Source: Rheinheimera mangrovi (GTDB taxonomy: Bacteria; Pseudomonadota; Gammaproteobacteria; Enterobacterales; Alteromonadaceae). Taken from it: 64,000 nt of DNA. Location of the stretch: contig NZ_CP034683.1 in NCBI RefSeq assembly GCF_003990335.1, forward strand, positions 3,455,501-3,519,500. The letters are read 5' to 3'. A model generated the notes under the pieces. The model saw nothing but the letters and a program-made list of their open reading frames with translations, was not told the origin of the DNA and did not search any database. The translations under genes were made by a program, and so were the position numbers. Positions 48,446-56,108 of this stretch are shown here, in pieces (the first letter of the stretch is position 1; the number at the start of each line of letters is the position of its first letter).

Positions 48446-50185
48446 CTAATGCGAATGGGCTGGCACTGCAGCACCACGACAGCCGACTAAAAAGTCGAAG
48501 TCGCAGCCTTCATCGGCTTGTAATACCCGTTCGCGATAAATTTCCATATAACCACCAGTGCGCATAATCACCTGCGTGGCTTTTAATTTCTCTAAACGTG
48601 CGGCGATTTCTTCGTCCGACACTTCCAGATGCAACACGCCATTGTGGGCATCCAGCTGAATATAATCCCCTTCCTGCACTGCAGCTAAAGGCCCTAATTC
48701 CATGGCTTCAGGCGTGACATGCAGTACGACAGTACCAAAAGCTGTACCACTCATGCGGGCATCTGAAATACGCACCATATCTTTAATGCCTTTTTGCAGC
48801 ACCTTAGGAGGTAACCCCATATTGCCGACTTCAGCCATGCCTGGGTAGCCTTTTGGCCCACAGTTTTTCAGCACCATCACGCTGTTTTCATCTATATCAA
48901 GCTCTGGGTCATTAATGCGGGCTTTGTACATATCGAAGTTTTCAAAGACAACTGCTTTGCCACGGTGTTTGAGTAAATGCGGGCTGGCTGCTGAAGGTTT
49001 TAACACAGCACCACGAGGTGCTAAGTTACCGCGTAAAATGCAAATGCCGCCACTGGCCACCAGTGGATTGTCCATAGTGCGGATCACATCGTCGTTGTAG
49101 CACTCAGAGTCTTTGACGTTTTCCCAAATACTTTTGCCATTTACAGTTAACGCGTCATTATTCAGCATGCCGTTTTCGCCTAAACGGCGCAGCACTGCAG
49201 GCAAACCACCTGAGTAATAAAACTCTTCCATCAGGTATTTACCGGACGGTTGCAGGTTAACCAGGGTTGGAACACCTTTGCCGTGTGACCAGTCATCCAA
49301 AGACAAATCCACACCAATACGACCGGCTATGGCTTTTAAGTGGATCACCGCATTAGTAGAACCACCTATAGCAGCGTTAGTACGAATAGCATTAATAAAG
49401 GCGTCTTTAGTCAGGATTTTCGACAGTTTTAAATCTTCATGCACCATATCAACAATACGCATACCGGATAAATGCGCCAGCACATAACGGCGTGAATCCA
49501 CAGCAGGGATAGCCGCATTGTGAGGCAAACTGGTGCCTAAAGATTCCGCCATACAGGCCATAGTAGAAGCAGTGCCCATGGTATTACAGGTACCAGCAGA
49601 ACGTGACATGCTGGCTTCCATATCCATAAACTGCTCCAGCGTAATACGGCCAGCCTTATATTCTTCATGAGCCTGCCAAACCAGCGTGCCTGAGCCGACG
49701 TCTTTGCCATGGTGTTTACCATTTAACATAGGGCCACCTGTGACTACTATTGTGGGTAAGTCACAACTTGCAGCGCCCATTAATAAAGCTGGTGTGGTTT
49801 TATCACAGCCCACCAACAGCACCACACCATCAATAGGGTTACCACGGATTGCTTCTTCAGTATCCATAGCGGCGAGGTTGCGCGTTAACATGGCGGTTGG
49901 ACGTAAATTCGATTCACCGTTGGAGAACACTGGAAATTCAACCGGAATACCACCTGCTTCACGAATACCATTTTTGACCCGTTCGGCGATTTGACGAAAA
50001 TGTGCATTGCAAGGCGTCAGCTCAGACCAGGTATTACAAACCCCAATCACCGGCTTGCCATGAAAGTGATGATCAGGAATACCCTGATTCTTCATCCAGC
50101 TGCGATACATAAAACCGTTTTTGTCGTTAGTACCAAACCAGCTGGCAGAACGAAGCTGCACTTTTTTCTTTTCGTCTTGGGCCAT
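48446..50185 (-). CDS. L-arabonate dehydratase (IlvD/Edd family)
   Basis: The 579-residue enzyme converts L-arabonate to L-2-keto-3-deoxyarabonate. Cys59 (ELTPC), Cys127 (LLVGCDK) and Cys200 (SAGTC) occupy the positions known as [2Fe-2S] ligands in the characterised rhizobial L-arabinonate dehydratase. ISDARMSGTAFGTVVLH with the active-site Ser is intact. The ATG at 50185 has AGGA seven bases upstream. First gene of the long minus-strand operon. Other sugar-acid dehydratases are close relatives, so the substrate call rests partly on context. Confidence 0.92.
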   Translation of the reverse strand: MAQDEKKKVQLRSASWFGTNDKNGFMYRSWMKNQGIPDHHFHGKPVIGVCNTWSELTPCNAHFRQIAERVKNGIREAGGIPVEFPVFSNGESNLRPTAMLTRNLAAMDTEEAIRGNPIDGVVLLVGCDKTTPALLMGAASCDLPTIVVTGGPMLNGKHHGKDVGSGTLVWQAHEEYKAGRITLEQFMDMEASMSRSAGTCNTMGTASTMACMAESLGTSLPHNAAIPAVDSRRYVLAHLSGMRIVDMVHEDLKLSKILTKDAFINAIRTNAAIGGSTNAVIHLKAIAGRIGVDLSLDDWSHGKGVPTLVNLQPSGKYLMEEFYYSGGLPAVLRRLGENGMLNNDALTVNGKSIWENVKDSECYNDDVIRTMDNPLVASGGICILRGNLAPRGAVLKPSAASPHLLKHRGKAVVFENFDMYKARINDPELDIDENSVMVLKNCGPKGYPGMAEVGNMGLPPKVLQKGIKDMVRISDARMSGTAFGTVVLHVTPEAMELGPLAAVQEGDYIQLDAHNGVLHLEVSDEEIAARLEKLKATQVIMRTGGYMEIYRERVLQADEGCDFDFLVGCRGAAVPAHSH

Positions 50186-50209
50186 AGTTGAATCCTGAAG
50201 CAATTTAAT

Positions 50210-50238
50210 TTAATAATATTGTATTACTAATACATCAA
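50210..50238 (-). promoter_or_regulatory. Promoter of the arabinose operon with operator in its spacer
   Basis: On the minus strand TTGATG (50238-50233), a 17-base spacer, and TATTAA (50215-50210). The palindrome TAGTAATACAA (50219-50229) fills the spacer, so a bound FadR-type repressor would block the polymerase. Confidence 0.7.
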
Positions 50239-50341
50239 GCTGAAGCCTAAGTTCAAGCAGTTCGTAAAAAATTTTCACCAAAGCTGTGCAGATTTATTCA
50301 TTCTGCATTGATTTAATTAGAATTTTTTCCTGCCCCTGATT

Positions 50342-50358
50342 TGTGCAACTTTTGCACA
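50342..50358. promoter_or_regulatory. Palindrome upstream of the plus-strand GH43 gene
   Basis: TGTGCAA-CTT-TTGCACA is a perfect inverted repeat that contains a possible -35 (TTGCAC). It is not a CRP consensus. A second regulator may bind here. Confidence 0.5.
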
Positions 50359-50369
50359 TTCGGCTCATT

Positions 50370-50380
50370 TAGTAATACTA
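50370..50380 (+). promoter_or_regulatory. Predicted GntR/FadR-type operator upstream of the plus-strand GH43 gene
   Basis: TAGTAATACTA is a perfect palindrome apart from its centre. It overlaps a possible -10 (TACTAT, 50376-50381) placed 18 bases from TTGCAC. It shares the core GTA-N-TAC with the other arabinose sites. Confidence 0.7.
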
Positions 50381-50415
50381 TAAGATAATTATCATTAAAT
50401 CACGACAGGGGTATT

Positions 50416-51375
50416 ATGAAAAACGTTCAGATTTTTACCTTTTTACTGCGAAGCCTAGTACTGGGTCTGGTGAGCTTCCAACTATGGGCCGCCAATCCTA
50501 TTTTTACTGATGTACGTACTGCAGATCCGGCTGCTTTAGTGGTGGGCGATACGGTCTATTTGTACACGGGCCATGACGAAGCCAAAGACAATAAAACCTT
50601 TTTTGTCATGCATGACTGGCTGGTGTTTTCCTCCAAAGACATGAAAAACTGGCAAGCCCATGGCGCTAAACTCAAGGCCAAAGATTTCAGCTGGGCGAAG
50701 GGCGATGCCTGGGCCTCTCAGGTGATTGAAAAAAATGGCAAGTTTTATTGGTATGTCACAGTACGCCACGCCAGTATCAATGGTTTTGCTATTGGTGTTG
50801 CTGTAGGTGACAGCCCACTTGGGCCCTTTAAAGATGCCCGCGGCACTGCGCTTATTACCAACGATATGACGACCGACACCCACATCGACTGGGATGATAT
50901 AGACCCTTCGGTCTTTATTGATGACGACAGTCAGGCCTATTTGTTTTGGGGCAATACCAAACCCCGTTACGCCAAACTCAAAGCCAACATGACAGAGCTG
51001 GATGGCCCAATTCAAAATTTGGATCTGCCCAATTTTACCGAGGCTATTTGGGTGCATAAAAAAGCCGATCTGTATTACCTGTCGTATGCTTCAGGCTTTC
51101 CGGAGAAAATTGTTTATGCCACCAGTAAAAAAATCTCCGGCCCCTGGGTTTATCAGGACATCCTGAACGAAGTAGCAGGCAATTCCCCCACTAACCATCA
51201 GGCTATTATTGAATTTAAAGGCAAAGATTATTTTATTTACCACACAGGAGCAGCTCAGCCTGATGGCGGTGAATTTCGCCGTTCTGTGGCCATCGATCGG
51301 TTGTATTACAACAAAGATGGCACTTTAAAACGCGTCATTATGACCAGTGAAGGTTTGGACAAGGAGCAGAACTGA
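50416..51375 (+). CDS. Secreted GH43 glycosidase (arabinofuranosidase/arabinanase type)
   Basis: The 319-residue exported protein has a signal peptide ending near LWAANPI. GH43 features are the base Asp in RTADPAALV, the Asp in DDIDPSVFID and Glu in NFTEAIWVHK. Single domain, no carbohydrate-binding module. It is the third GH43 in the window and reads divergently from the arabinose operon with its own operator, so it presumably acts on arabinose-containing side chains. The exact linkage cannot be told. Confidence 0.82.
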   Translation: MKNVQIFTFLLRSLVLGLVSFQLWAANPIFTDVRTADPAALVVGDTVYLYTGHDEAKDNKTFFVMHDWLVFSSKDMKNWQAHGAKLKAKDFSWAKGDAWASQVIEKNGKFYWYVTVRHASINGFAIGVAVGDSPLGPFKDARGTALITNDMTTDTHIDWDDIDPSVFIDDDSQAYLFWGNTKPRYAKLKANMTELDGPIQNLDLPNFTEAIWVHKKADLYYLSYASGFPEKIVYATSKKISGPWVYQDILNEVAGNSPTNHQAIIEFKGKDYFIYHTGAAQPDGGEFRRSVAIDRLYYNKDGTLKRVIMTSEGLDKEQN

Positions 51376-51440
51376 TAAATGGCGGGTAGTAGAGGCAGCG
51401 GCTTGTCCCGGCACTTCCATTAGTACCGCGGTATCAATAG

Positions 51441-51469
51441 ACGGGCGGGTGCAAGACCCGCCCCTACAG
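51441..51469. repeat. REP-like palindrome
   Basis: GGGCGGGT and ACCCGCCC form an eight-pair stem with a GCAAG loop, followed by CTACAG, as in the element at 16161-16188. It lies between the GH43 gene and araD1 and may also end the GH43 transcript. Confidence 0.6.
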
Positions 51470-51475
51470 TTCTGC

Positions 51476-51522
51476 TTGACAATAGAGTATAGAAAACAGA
51501 TATTAATCTTATTGTAATACAA
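51476..51522 (+). promoter_or_regulatory. Promoter and FadR-type operator of araD1
   Basis: TTGACA (51476-51481), a 17-base spacer and GATATT form a plausible promoter. The operator TTGTAATACAA (51512-51522) follows directly, at the start of the transcript, consistent with repression. Confidence 0.7.
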
Positions 51523-51546
51523 ATATAAAATTAACGAGGATGTGCG

Positions 51547-52542
51547 ATGCGTTTAATTCAATTTGTGACACCAGAGCAGCAACGCGCTGTGGCTCTGGTG
51601 TTATCCAGCACAGAGGTTCAGCTTTTAAGTGGTGTCCAGACTGTCTATCAGTTGGCGAATCAGGCTTTGTCTGCAAATAAACCATTGCAGCAGCTGGTCA
51701 CAGAGCTGGTTAGTGACCAGAAACTGGATTATCAGGCCATAGTAGCCGAAGGACGTTTATTGGCGCCTTTTGATCATCCGGATCAAGCCCATTTGCTAGT
51801 GACAGGCACAGGGCTGACTCACTTGGGCAGCGCCGATACCCGCGCTACTATGCATGCTCAAACCAGCGGCAAAGCAGTGGCTGAGCTGACAGATACGATG
51901 AAAATGTTTAAGTTGGGTCTGGATGGCGGTAAACCTGCTGCAGGGGAAACAGGTGTGCAGCCTGAATGGTTTTATAAAGGGGATGGCAGCATAGTGGTAT
52001 CCCCCGGTGCACAGTTGCTCTCTCCTTCTTTTGCTTTAGATGGTGGCGAAGAGCCTGAAATTGTTGGGGTTTATATCAATGATGCTGAAGGTCAGCCCTG
52101 GCGTATTGGTTTTGCTTTAGGCAATGAATTTTCCGATCACAAAACTGAACGGCTGAATTATTTATACCTGGCGCATTCCAAATTGCGGCCTTGTGCAGTA
52201 GGGCCTGAACTCTTGCTAGGTGAGTTGCCAGCTCATATTGAAGGCACCTCACGTATTTACCGCGACGGTAAATTACTGTGGCAAAAAGCTTTTGTCAGCG
52301 GTGAAGACAATATGTCGCACAGCATCAGTAATCTGGAGCATCACCACTTTAAATACGATTTATTTTGCCGCCCTGGTGATGCCCATCTGCATTATTTTGG
52401 CACTGCCACTTTAAGTGTTGGTGATGGCATAGAAACTCAGCCTGGTGATCTGTTTGAAATTGAAGCTCCGCTCTTTGGCTTACCGCTGCGGAATACTTTG
52501 GCTGTCGACAATAAGACACCGGTGAAGGTAAAAACGCTGTAG
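51547..52542 (+). CDS. araD1: AraD1-family (FAH superfamily) 2-keto-3-deoxy-L-arabonate dehydratase
   Basis: The 331-residue protein belongs to the fumarylacetoacetase superfamily AraD1/GguC group. Its C-terminal FAH-like half contains metal-binding acidic residues in GGEEPEIVGVYIND and GNEFSDH. It would convert 2-keto-3-deoxy-L-arabonate to 2,5-dioxovalerate, the missing step between the dehydratase and the semialdehyde dehydrogenase. No DHDPS-type AraD or aldolase is present in the locus, which supports this role. GAGG lies before the start. Direct experimental proof for the family is limited, so function is strong inference. Confidence 0.82.
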   Translation: MRLIQFVTPEQQRAVALVLSSTEVQLLSGVQTVYQLANQALSANKPLQQLVTELVSDQKLDYQAIVAEGRLLAPFDHPDQAHLLVTGTGLTHLGSADTRATMHAQTSGKAVAELTDTMKMFKLGLDGGKPAAGETGVQPEWFYKGDGSIVVSPGAQLLSPSFALDGGEEPEIVGVYINDAEGQPWRIGFALGNEFSDHKTERLNYLYLAHSKLRPCAVGPELLLGELPAHIEGTSRIYRDGKLLWQKAFVSGEDNMSHSISNLEHHHFKYDLFCRPGDAHLHYFGTATLSVGDGIETQPGDLFEIEAPLFGLPLRNTLAVDNKTPVKVKTL

Positions 52543-52549
52543 CAGTGAA

Positions 52550-52582
52550 AAGGGGTCGGTGAACTTTGTTACCTGACCCCTT
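52550..52582. terminator. Bidirectional terminator between araD1 and the GntR regulator
   Basis: AAGGGGTC and GACCCCTT form an eight-pair stem, extended by GGT/ACC inside. The two genes converge on it. Confidence 0.85.
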
Positions 52583-52587
52583 GTTGT

Positions 52588-53319
52588 TTAATCCGGCTGC
52601 TTGGCCAGATTTTTTAAAGCATACTCTAAATTTTCTTTTGATTTAGCCAGTAACTGGAACATCTCAATTTTGGCTTTGGCGGCATCGCCTGATGCTATGG
52701 CCTGATACACAGCTTTGTGACCCGGTAATGAATCGACATACTCTTCTGCAATAGCACTGCTTAAACGGAATAAGCCCATCAGAGCAGTTTGTATTGTCAT
52801 ACCCAACGAAATCATAAATTCATTATTGGTGGCGTCCAAAACCGCCATGTGAAAGTCTAAATCGCTGGAGAACACTGCATCAGTGCCAATTTCAGCTTTT
52901 TCCATCGCATCGTAGGCTGCGCCTAAAGTGGCGGATTGTTCTTCACTGCGGTTTCTAGCTGCCAGCTCTGCTGCTGCTGGTTCAAAAATTTCGCGAATTT
53001 CAAATAGAGAAATAAAGAACTGTGGCGATGGCTTGGATTCAAAACACCAGCTTAAAATTTCGCTGTCGAACATATTCCAGTGTTTACGCGGCCGAATTCG
53101 GGTACCCAATTTAGGCCGCGATTCCAGCAAACCTTTGGAGGTCAGAATTTTAAAAGCTTCACGCAGCGCAGTGCGAGACACGCCTAACTCTTCACCTATA
53201 GTGGTTTCATTCGGAATATATTCACCTGGTGAATAAATGCCACTGACAATACGGGTCCCCAATTCTTCCGCAACCCAGCCATGAATACTTTGAGGCCGGC
53301 TTTTTAACTGATTTGCCAT
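52588..53319 (-). CDS. FadR-subfamily GntR transcriptional regulator
   Basis: The 243-residue regulator has an N-terminal winged helix (IHGWVAEELGTRIVSGIYSPGEYIPNE, then LGVSRTALREAFKILTSKGLLES) and a C-terminal FCD ligand domain with metal-binding Asp and His residues (SSDLDFHMAVLDAT, LPGHKAVYQAI). It is the only regulator next to the arabinose genes, and its subfamily binds TnGTnnnACnA-type palindromes, which match the four operators found here. It probably represses in the absence of arabinose or a pathway intermediate such as 2-keto-3-deoxyarabonate. Confidence 0.88.
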   Translation of the reverse strand: MANQLKSRPQSIHGWVAEELGTRIVSGIYSPGEYIPNETTIGEELGVSRTALREAFKILTSKGLLESRPKLGTRIRPRKHWNMFDSEILSWCFESKPSPQFFISLFEIREIFEPAAAELAARNRSEEQSATLGAAYDAMEKAEIGTDAVFSSDLDFHMAVLDATNNEFMISLGMTIQTALMGLFRLSSAIAEEYVDSLPGHKAVYQAIASGDAAKAKIEMFQLLAKSKENLEYALKNLAKQPD

Positions 53320-53499
53320 GCAGATCCCCTAAACATCGACCTGCAATTCAGGCCAAAAACAAATTCTTACTACAATAGGATTTATGTTAACCGATTTGCT
53401 GCTAAAAAACCTAACAGCAGTCTGATTTCATTAGTTTTTCATTCTAAAAGCAAAAAAATCATAGGCATTAGGTTAGCAAATAGCAATAGCCGCCTTTGC

Positions 53500-53537
53500 T
53501 GTTCCGCCTTGGTGCGTTTTTGCACAATCACAGCGCA
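53500..53537 (+). promoter_or_regulatory. Candidate NtrC-type enhancer sites
   Basis: TGCACAATCACAGCGCA (53521-53537) fits the TGCAC-N7-GTGCA dyad with one mismatch. TGTTCCGCCTTGGTGCG (53500-53516) is a weaker half-match 21 bases upstream, about two helical turns. They lie some 80 bases before the sigma-54 promoter, the normal distance range. Confidence 0.5.
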
Positions 53538-53612
53538 AGCTTTCGATGTTTCAGCGCTACAGCATCAGCAAAAATAAAACTAACCAAATGAAAAATATAA
53601 AGATTTAAAAGA

Positions 53613-53629
53613 TGGCATAAGAACTGCTT
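53613..53629 (+). promoter_or_regulatory. Sigma-54 promoter of the nrt-moa-mod operon
   Basis: TGGCATAAGAACTGCTT has GG and GC separated by exactly ten bases (-24/-12). The predicted start, near 53638, falls at the base of the first leader hairpin. Confidence 0.75.
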
Positions 53630-53639
53630 TATTTTGTTA

Positions 53640-53731
53640 TCGCATTGGCTGCGGTTAAATAATCATCTTTTGGCAAAGACGCCATCTGCTTGTCTCCGGT
53701 TTTCGGGGTCAGACAGATGGCGTTTTTTTTT
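53640..53731 (+). promoter_or_regulatory. ANTAR-type antiterminator leader with intrinsic terminator
   Basis: First hairpin: TCGC/GCGG around ATTGGCT (53640-53654). Second hairpin: TGGC/GCCA around the hexaloop AAAGAC (53671-53684), with A at loop position 1 and G at 4, the signature of ANTAR protein targets. The second hairpin shares bases with the left arm of a ten-pair terminator, ACGCCATCTG (53679-53688) with CAGATGGCGT (53714-53723), followed by nine T. A nitrate-sensing ANTAR protein (NasT/NasR type, not in the window) would stabilise the hairpins and permit read-through into nrtA. The first loop has seven rather than six bases. Confidence 0.75.
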
Positions 53732-53742
53732 GAGGAAAATCT

Positions 53743-55101
53743 ATGAGACGTATAGCTCTTACTCTGTTGCTCGGCGCCTGTTGCCTGAGTCAGGCAGAAG
53801 CTGCAGTTGCAGAAAAAACTGACCTGCGTTTAGGATTCGTCAAACTGACCGACATGGCACCTTTGGCTGTAGCGCTGGAGCAAGGCTTTTTTGAAGATGA
53901 AGGCTTGTTTGTCAGTGTAGAAGCTCAGGCCAACTGGAAAGTGTTACAGGATAGAGTGACAGACGGCCAACTCGATGCAGCTCATATGCTGGCAGGACAA
54001 GTGGTAGCAGCTTCTGCCGGTTTAGGCAGTCAGGCCAGACTACAAACCAGCCTGGTGTTGGATTTACATGGCAATGCCTGCACCGTCTCTAAAGCTATAT
54101 GGCAGCAAGTACCTGCAGCGCAAAAATCGGCTGCAGGTCAGGCGCAATCGGCTTCAGTGCTACAAACCACCTTAAAAGCTTATGCTGAACAAGGCAAAAC
54201 CATGCAGTTTGGTACCGTATTTCCTTACTCCAGCCATAACTATGAACTGCGCTACTGGCTGGCCGCTGGTGGTATTCACCCTGGTTTTTATGCACCAGAG
54301 CAAGGCGATAACTCAGGCCAGTTGCAAGCGCAGTTACTGATTTCAGTGACTCCGCCACCTCAAATGCCAGCCACTATGGAAGCTGGTACTTTGCAGGGCT
54401 TTTGTGTAGGTGAACCCTGGAATCAACAGGCAGTGCAAAAAGGTTTAGGTGTGGTGCTGGTGACCAATGAGCAACTGCACGGCGCTATGGCAGAAAAAGT
54501 GCTGGGCGTGACAGCAGAGTGGGCCAAAGCCAATCCGAACACCCATATCAAACTGATTAAAGCATTATTGCGTGCGGGTTACTGGCTGGATCAAAACAAC
54601 AATGCCAACAGAGCTGCAGCGGCAAAAATGATCGCTCAGCCGCATTATGTCGGCGCAGACGTAGGCATTTTAAGCCGCAGCATGACAGGTACTTTTGAAT
54701 TTGAACAAGGTAAAGCCAGTCAGCAACAGGATTTTAATGTGTTTTTCCGTTATCACGCCACCTACCCCTTTTATGCCGATGCAATTTGGTACCTGACGCA
54801 AATGCGCCGCTGGGGCCAAATTGCTAATGCTCAGGACGATGCCTGGTATTTGCAACAAGCTCAGCAGGTGTTTCAGCCAGAACCCTATCAACAGGCTGCT
54901 GCTGAATTGATTGCCGAAGGCAAATTAAAAGCGACTGATTTTATCGACTTTAAAACCGCTGCTTTAACCAGACCAGGCAAAGCGTCCGGCTTTATCGATG
55001 GCAAAAACTTTGACCCAACTCAGCCTAACGCCTATTTGCAGCAGTTTGCGATAGGACAACAAAGCGCAACTACGCCAAACGTGGCCGCAGCCAAAAACTA
55101 A
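53743..55101 (+). CDS. nrtA: Nitrate ABC transporter substrate-binding protein
   Basis: The 452-residue periplasmic protein is of the NrtA/NasF class, with a signal peptide cleaved near QAEA and LGFVKLTDMAPLAVALEQGFFEDEGL at the mature start. FCVGEPWNQQAV and the FPYSSHNYELRYWLAAGGIHP segment are typical nitrate/bicarbonate-binding landmarks. No lipobox is present. Start preceded by GAGGAAAATCT right after the leader terminator. First gene of a 13-gene operon. Confidence 0.92.
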   Translation: MRRIALTLLLGACCLSQAEAAVAEKTDLRLGFVKLTDMAPLAVALEQGFFEDEGLFVSVEAQANWKVLQDRVTDGQLDAAHMLAGQVVAASAGLGSQARLQTSLVLDLHGNACTVSKAIWQQVPAAQKSAAGQAQSASVLQTTLKAYAEQGKTMQFGTVFPYSSHNYELRYWLAAGGIHPGFYAPEQGDNSGQLQAQLLISVTPPPQMPATMEAGTLQGFCVGEPWNQQAVQKGLGVVLVTNEQLHGAMAEKVLGVTAEWAKANPNTHIKLIKALLRAGYWLDQNNNANRAAAAKMIAQPHYVGADVGILSRSMTGTFEFEQGKASQQQDFNVFFRYHATYPFYADAIWYLTQMRRWGQIANAQDDAWYLQQAQQVFQPEPYQQAAAELIAEGKLKATDFIDFKTAALTRPGKASGFIDGKNFDPTQPNAYLQQFAIGQQSATTPNVAAAKN

Positions 55102-55113
55102 CAGGAGCTTGAG

Positions 55114-56100
55114 ATGAAAATTCTGCACCACCCGGGCTTTAACCAGTGGCAAAGCCAGTTCAGTTCTTTGCTGTTCTGGCGTAAACAGCTGAAACAAAGT
55201 CTGTTGACCTTGAGTGGCCTGCTGGTGTTTGTTTTGTGCTGGCAACTGGCGTCCAGCCAAATCCAAACCTCGTTGGGCCAATTTCCGGGGCCAGCCCAGG
55301 CAGCGGCCCAGTGGTCGCAGTTGATGGATGAATATCAGGCTGAGCAGCAAAGAGAAGATGCGTTTTATCAACGCCAGCAAGAGCGCAATGCCGCTCTATT
55401 GGCTGCCGATCCACAAGCTGAATTACCCAGCTTGCCGTACCGCGCCAGACCGACCTTTTTTTCACAAATTCTGACCAGCCTGCAAACGGTATTAACCGGC
55501 TTTGTGCTGGCCAGCTTGATTGCTATACCGCTCGGCATTTTGATTGGCCTAAGCAGCAACCTGTATCAGGTCTTTAACCCGCTCATTCAGCTGTTTAAAC
55601 CTATTTCACCTTTGGCCTGGTTACCGCTGGTGACCTTAATTGTCAGCTCGGTGGATTTAAGCTCAGCCTGGGGCAGTCGCTCTTTTGTAGTGTCGGTGTG
55701 CACAGTGATGCTGTGTTCGCTCTGGCCCACTTTATTAAACACTGCAGTAGGCGTCAGCCAGGTGCCACAGGACTTACTCAATGTCAGTAAAGTGCTGCGC
55801 TTAAGCTGGTGGCGGCACCTGCGCATCATAGTGCTTCCCTCTGCTGTGCCGATGATTTTTACCGGTTTACGTTTGTCTTTGGGTATTGCCTGGATGGTGC
55901 TTATCGCCGCCGAAATGCTGGCGCAAAACCCCGGGCTTGGCAAATTTGTCTGGGATGAATTTCAGAATGGTTCGTCCGACTCGTTGAGCCGGATTTGTGT
56001 CGCAGTGCTGGTGATTGGCCTGCTGGGTTTTGCGCTGGACAGGCTGATGCTGATGCTACAGCGCAAAGTGAACTGGGATAAAACAGCGGTCAGCCGCTAG
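55114..56100 (+). CDS. nrtB: Nitrate ABC transporter permease
   Basis: This 328-residue inner-membrane permease has an N-terminal helix, a charged loop of about 60 residues (rich in Gln and Glu), then five further helices with the family EAA-type loop VLRLSWWRHLRIIVLPSAVP and WMVLIAAEMLAQNPGLGKFVWDEF. This matches the NrtB class. It is 12 bases after nrtA. Confidence 0.92.
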   Translation: MKILHHPGFNQWQSQFSSLLFWRKQLKQSLLTLSGLLVFVLCWQLASSQIQTSLGQFPGPAQAAAQWSQLMDEYQAEQQREDAFYQRQQERNAALLAADPQAELPSLPYRARPTFFSQILTSLQTVLTGFVLASLIAIPLGILIGLSSNLYQVFNPLIQLFKPISPLAWLPLVTLIVSSVDLSSAWGSRSFVVSVCTVMLCSLWPTLLNTAVGVSQVPQDLLNVSKVLRLSWWRHLRIIVLPSAVPMIFTGLRLSLGIAWMVLIAAEMLAQNPGLGKFVWDEFQNGSSDSLSRICVAVLVIGLLGFALDRLMLMLQRKVNWDKTAVSR

Positions 56101-56108
56101 GAGCTTGT

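Noticed and set aside
50339..50360. CRP site upstream of the GH43 gene
   Set aside because: The palindrome is TGTGCAA/TTGCACA with a 3-base spacer, not TGTGA-N6-TCACA.
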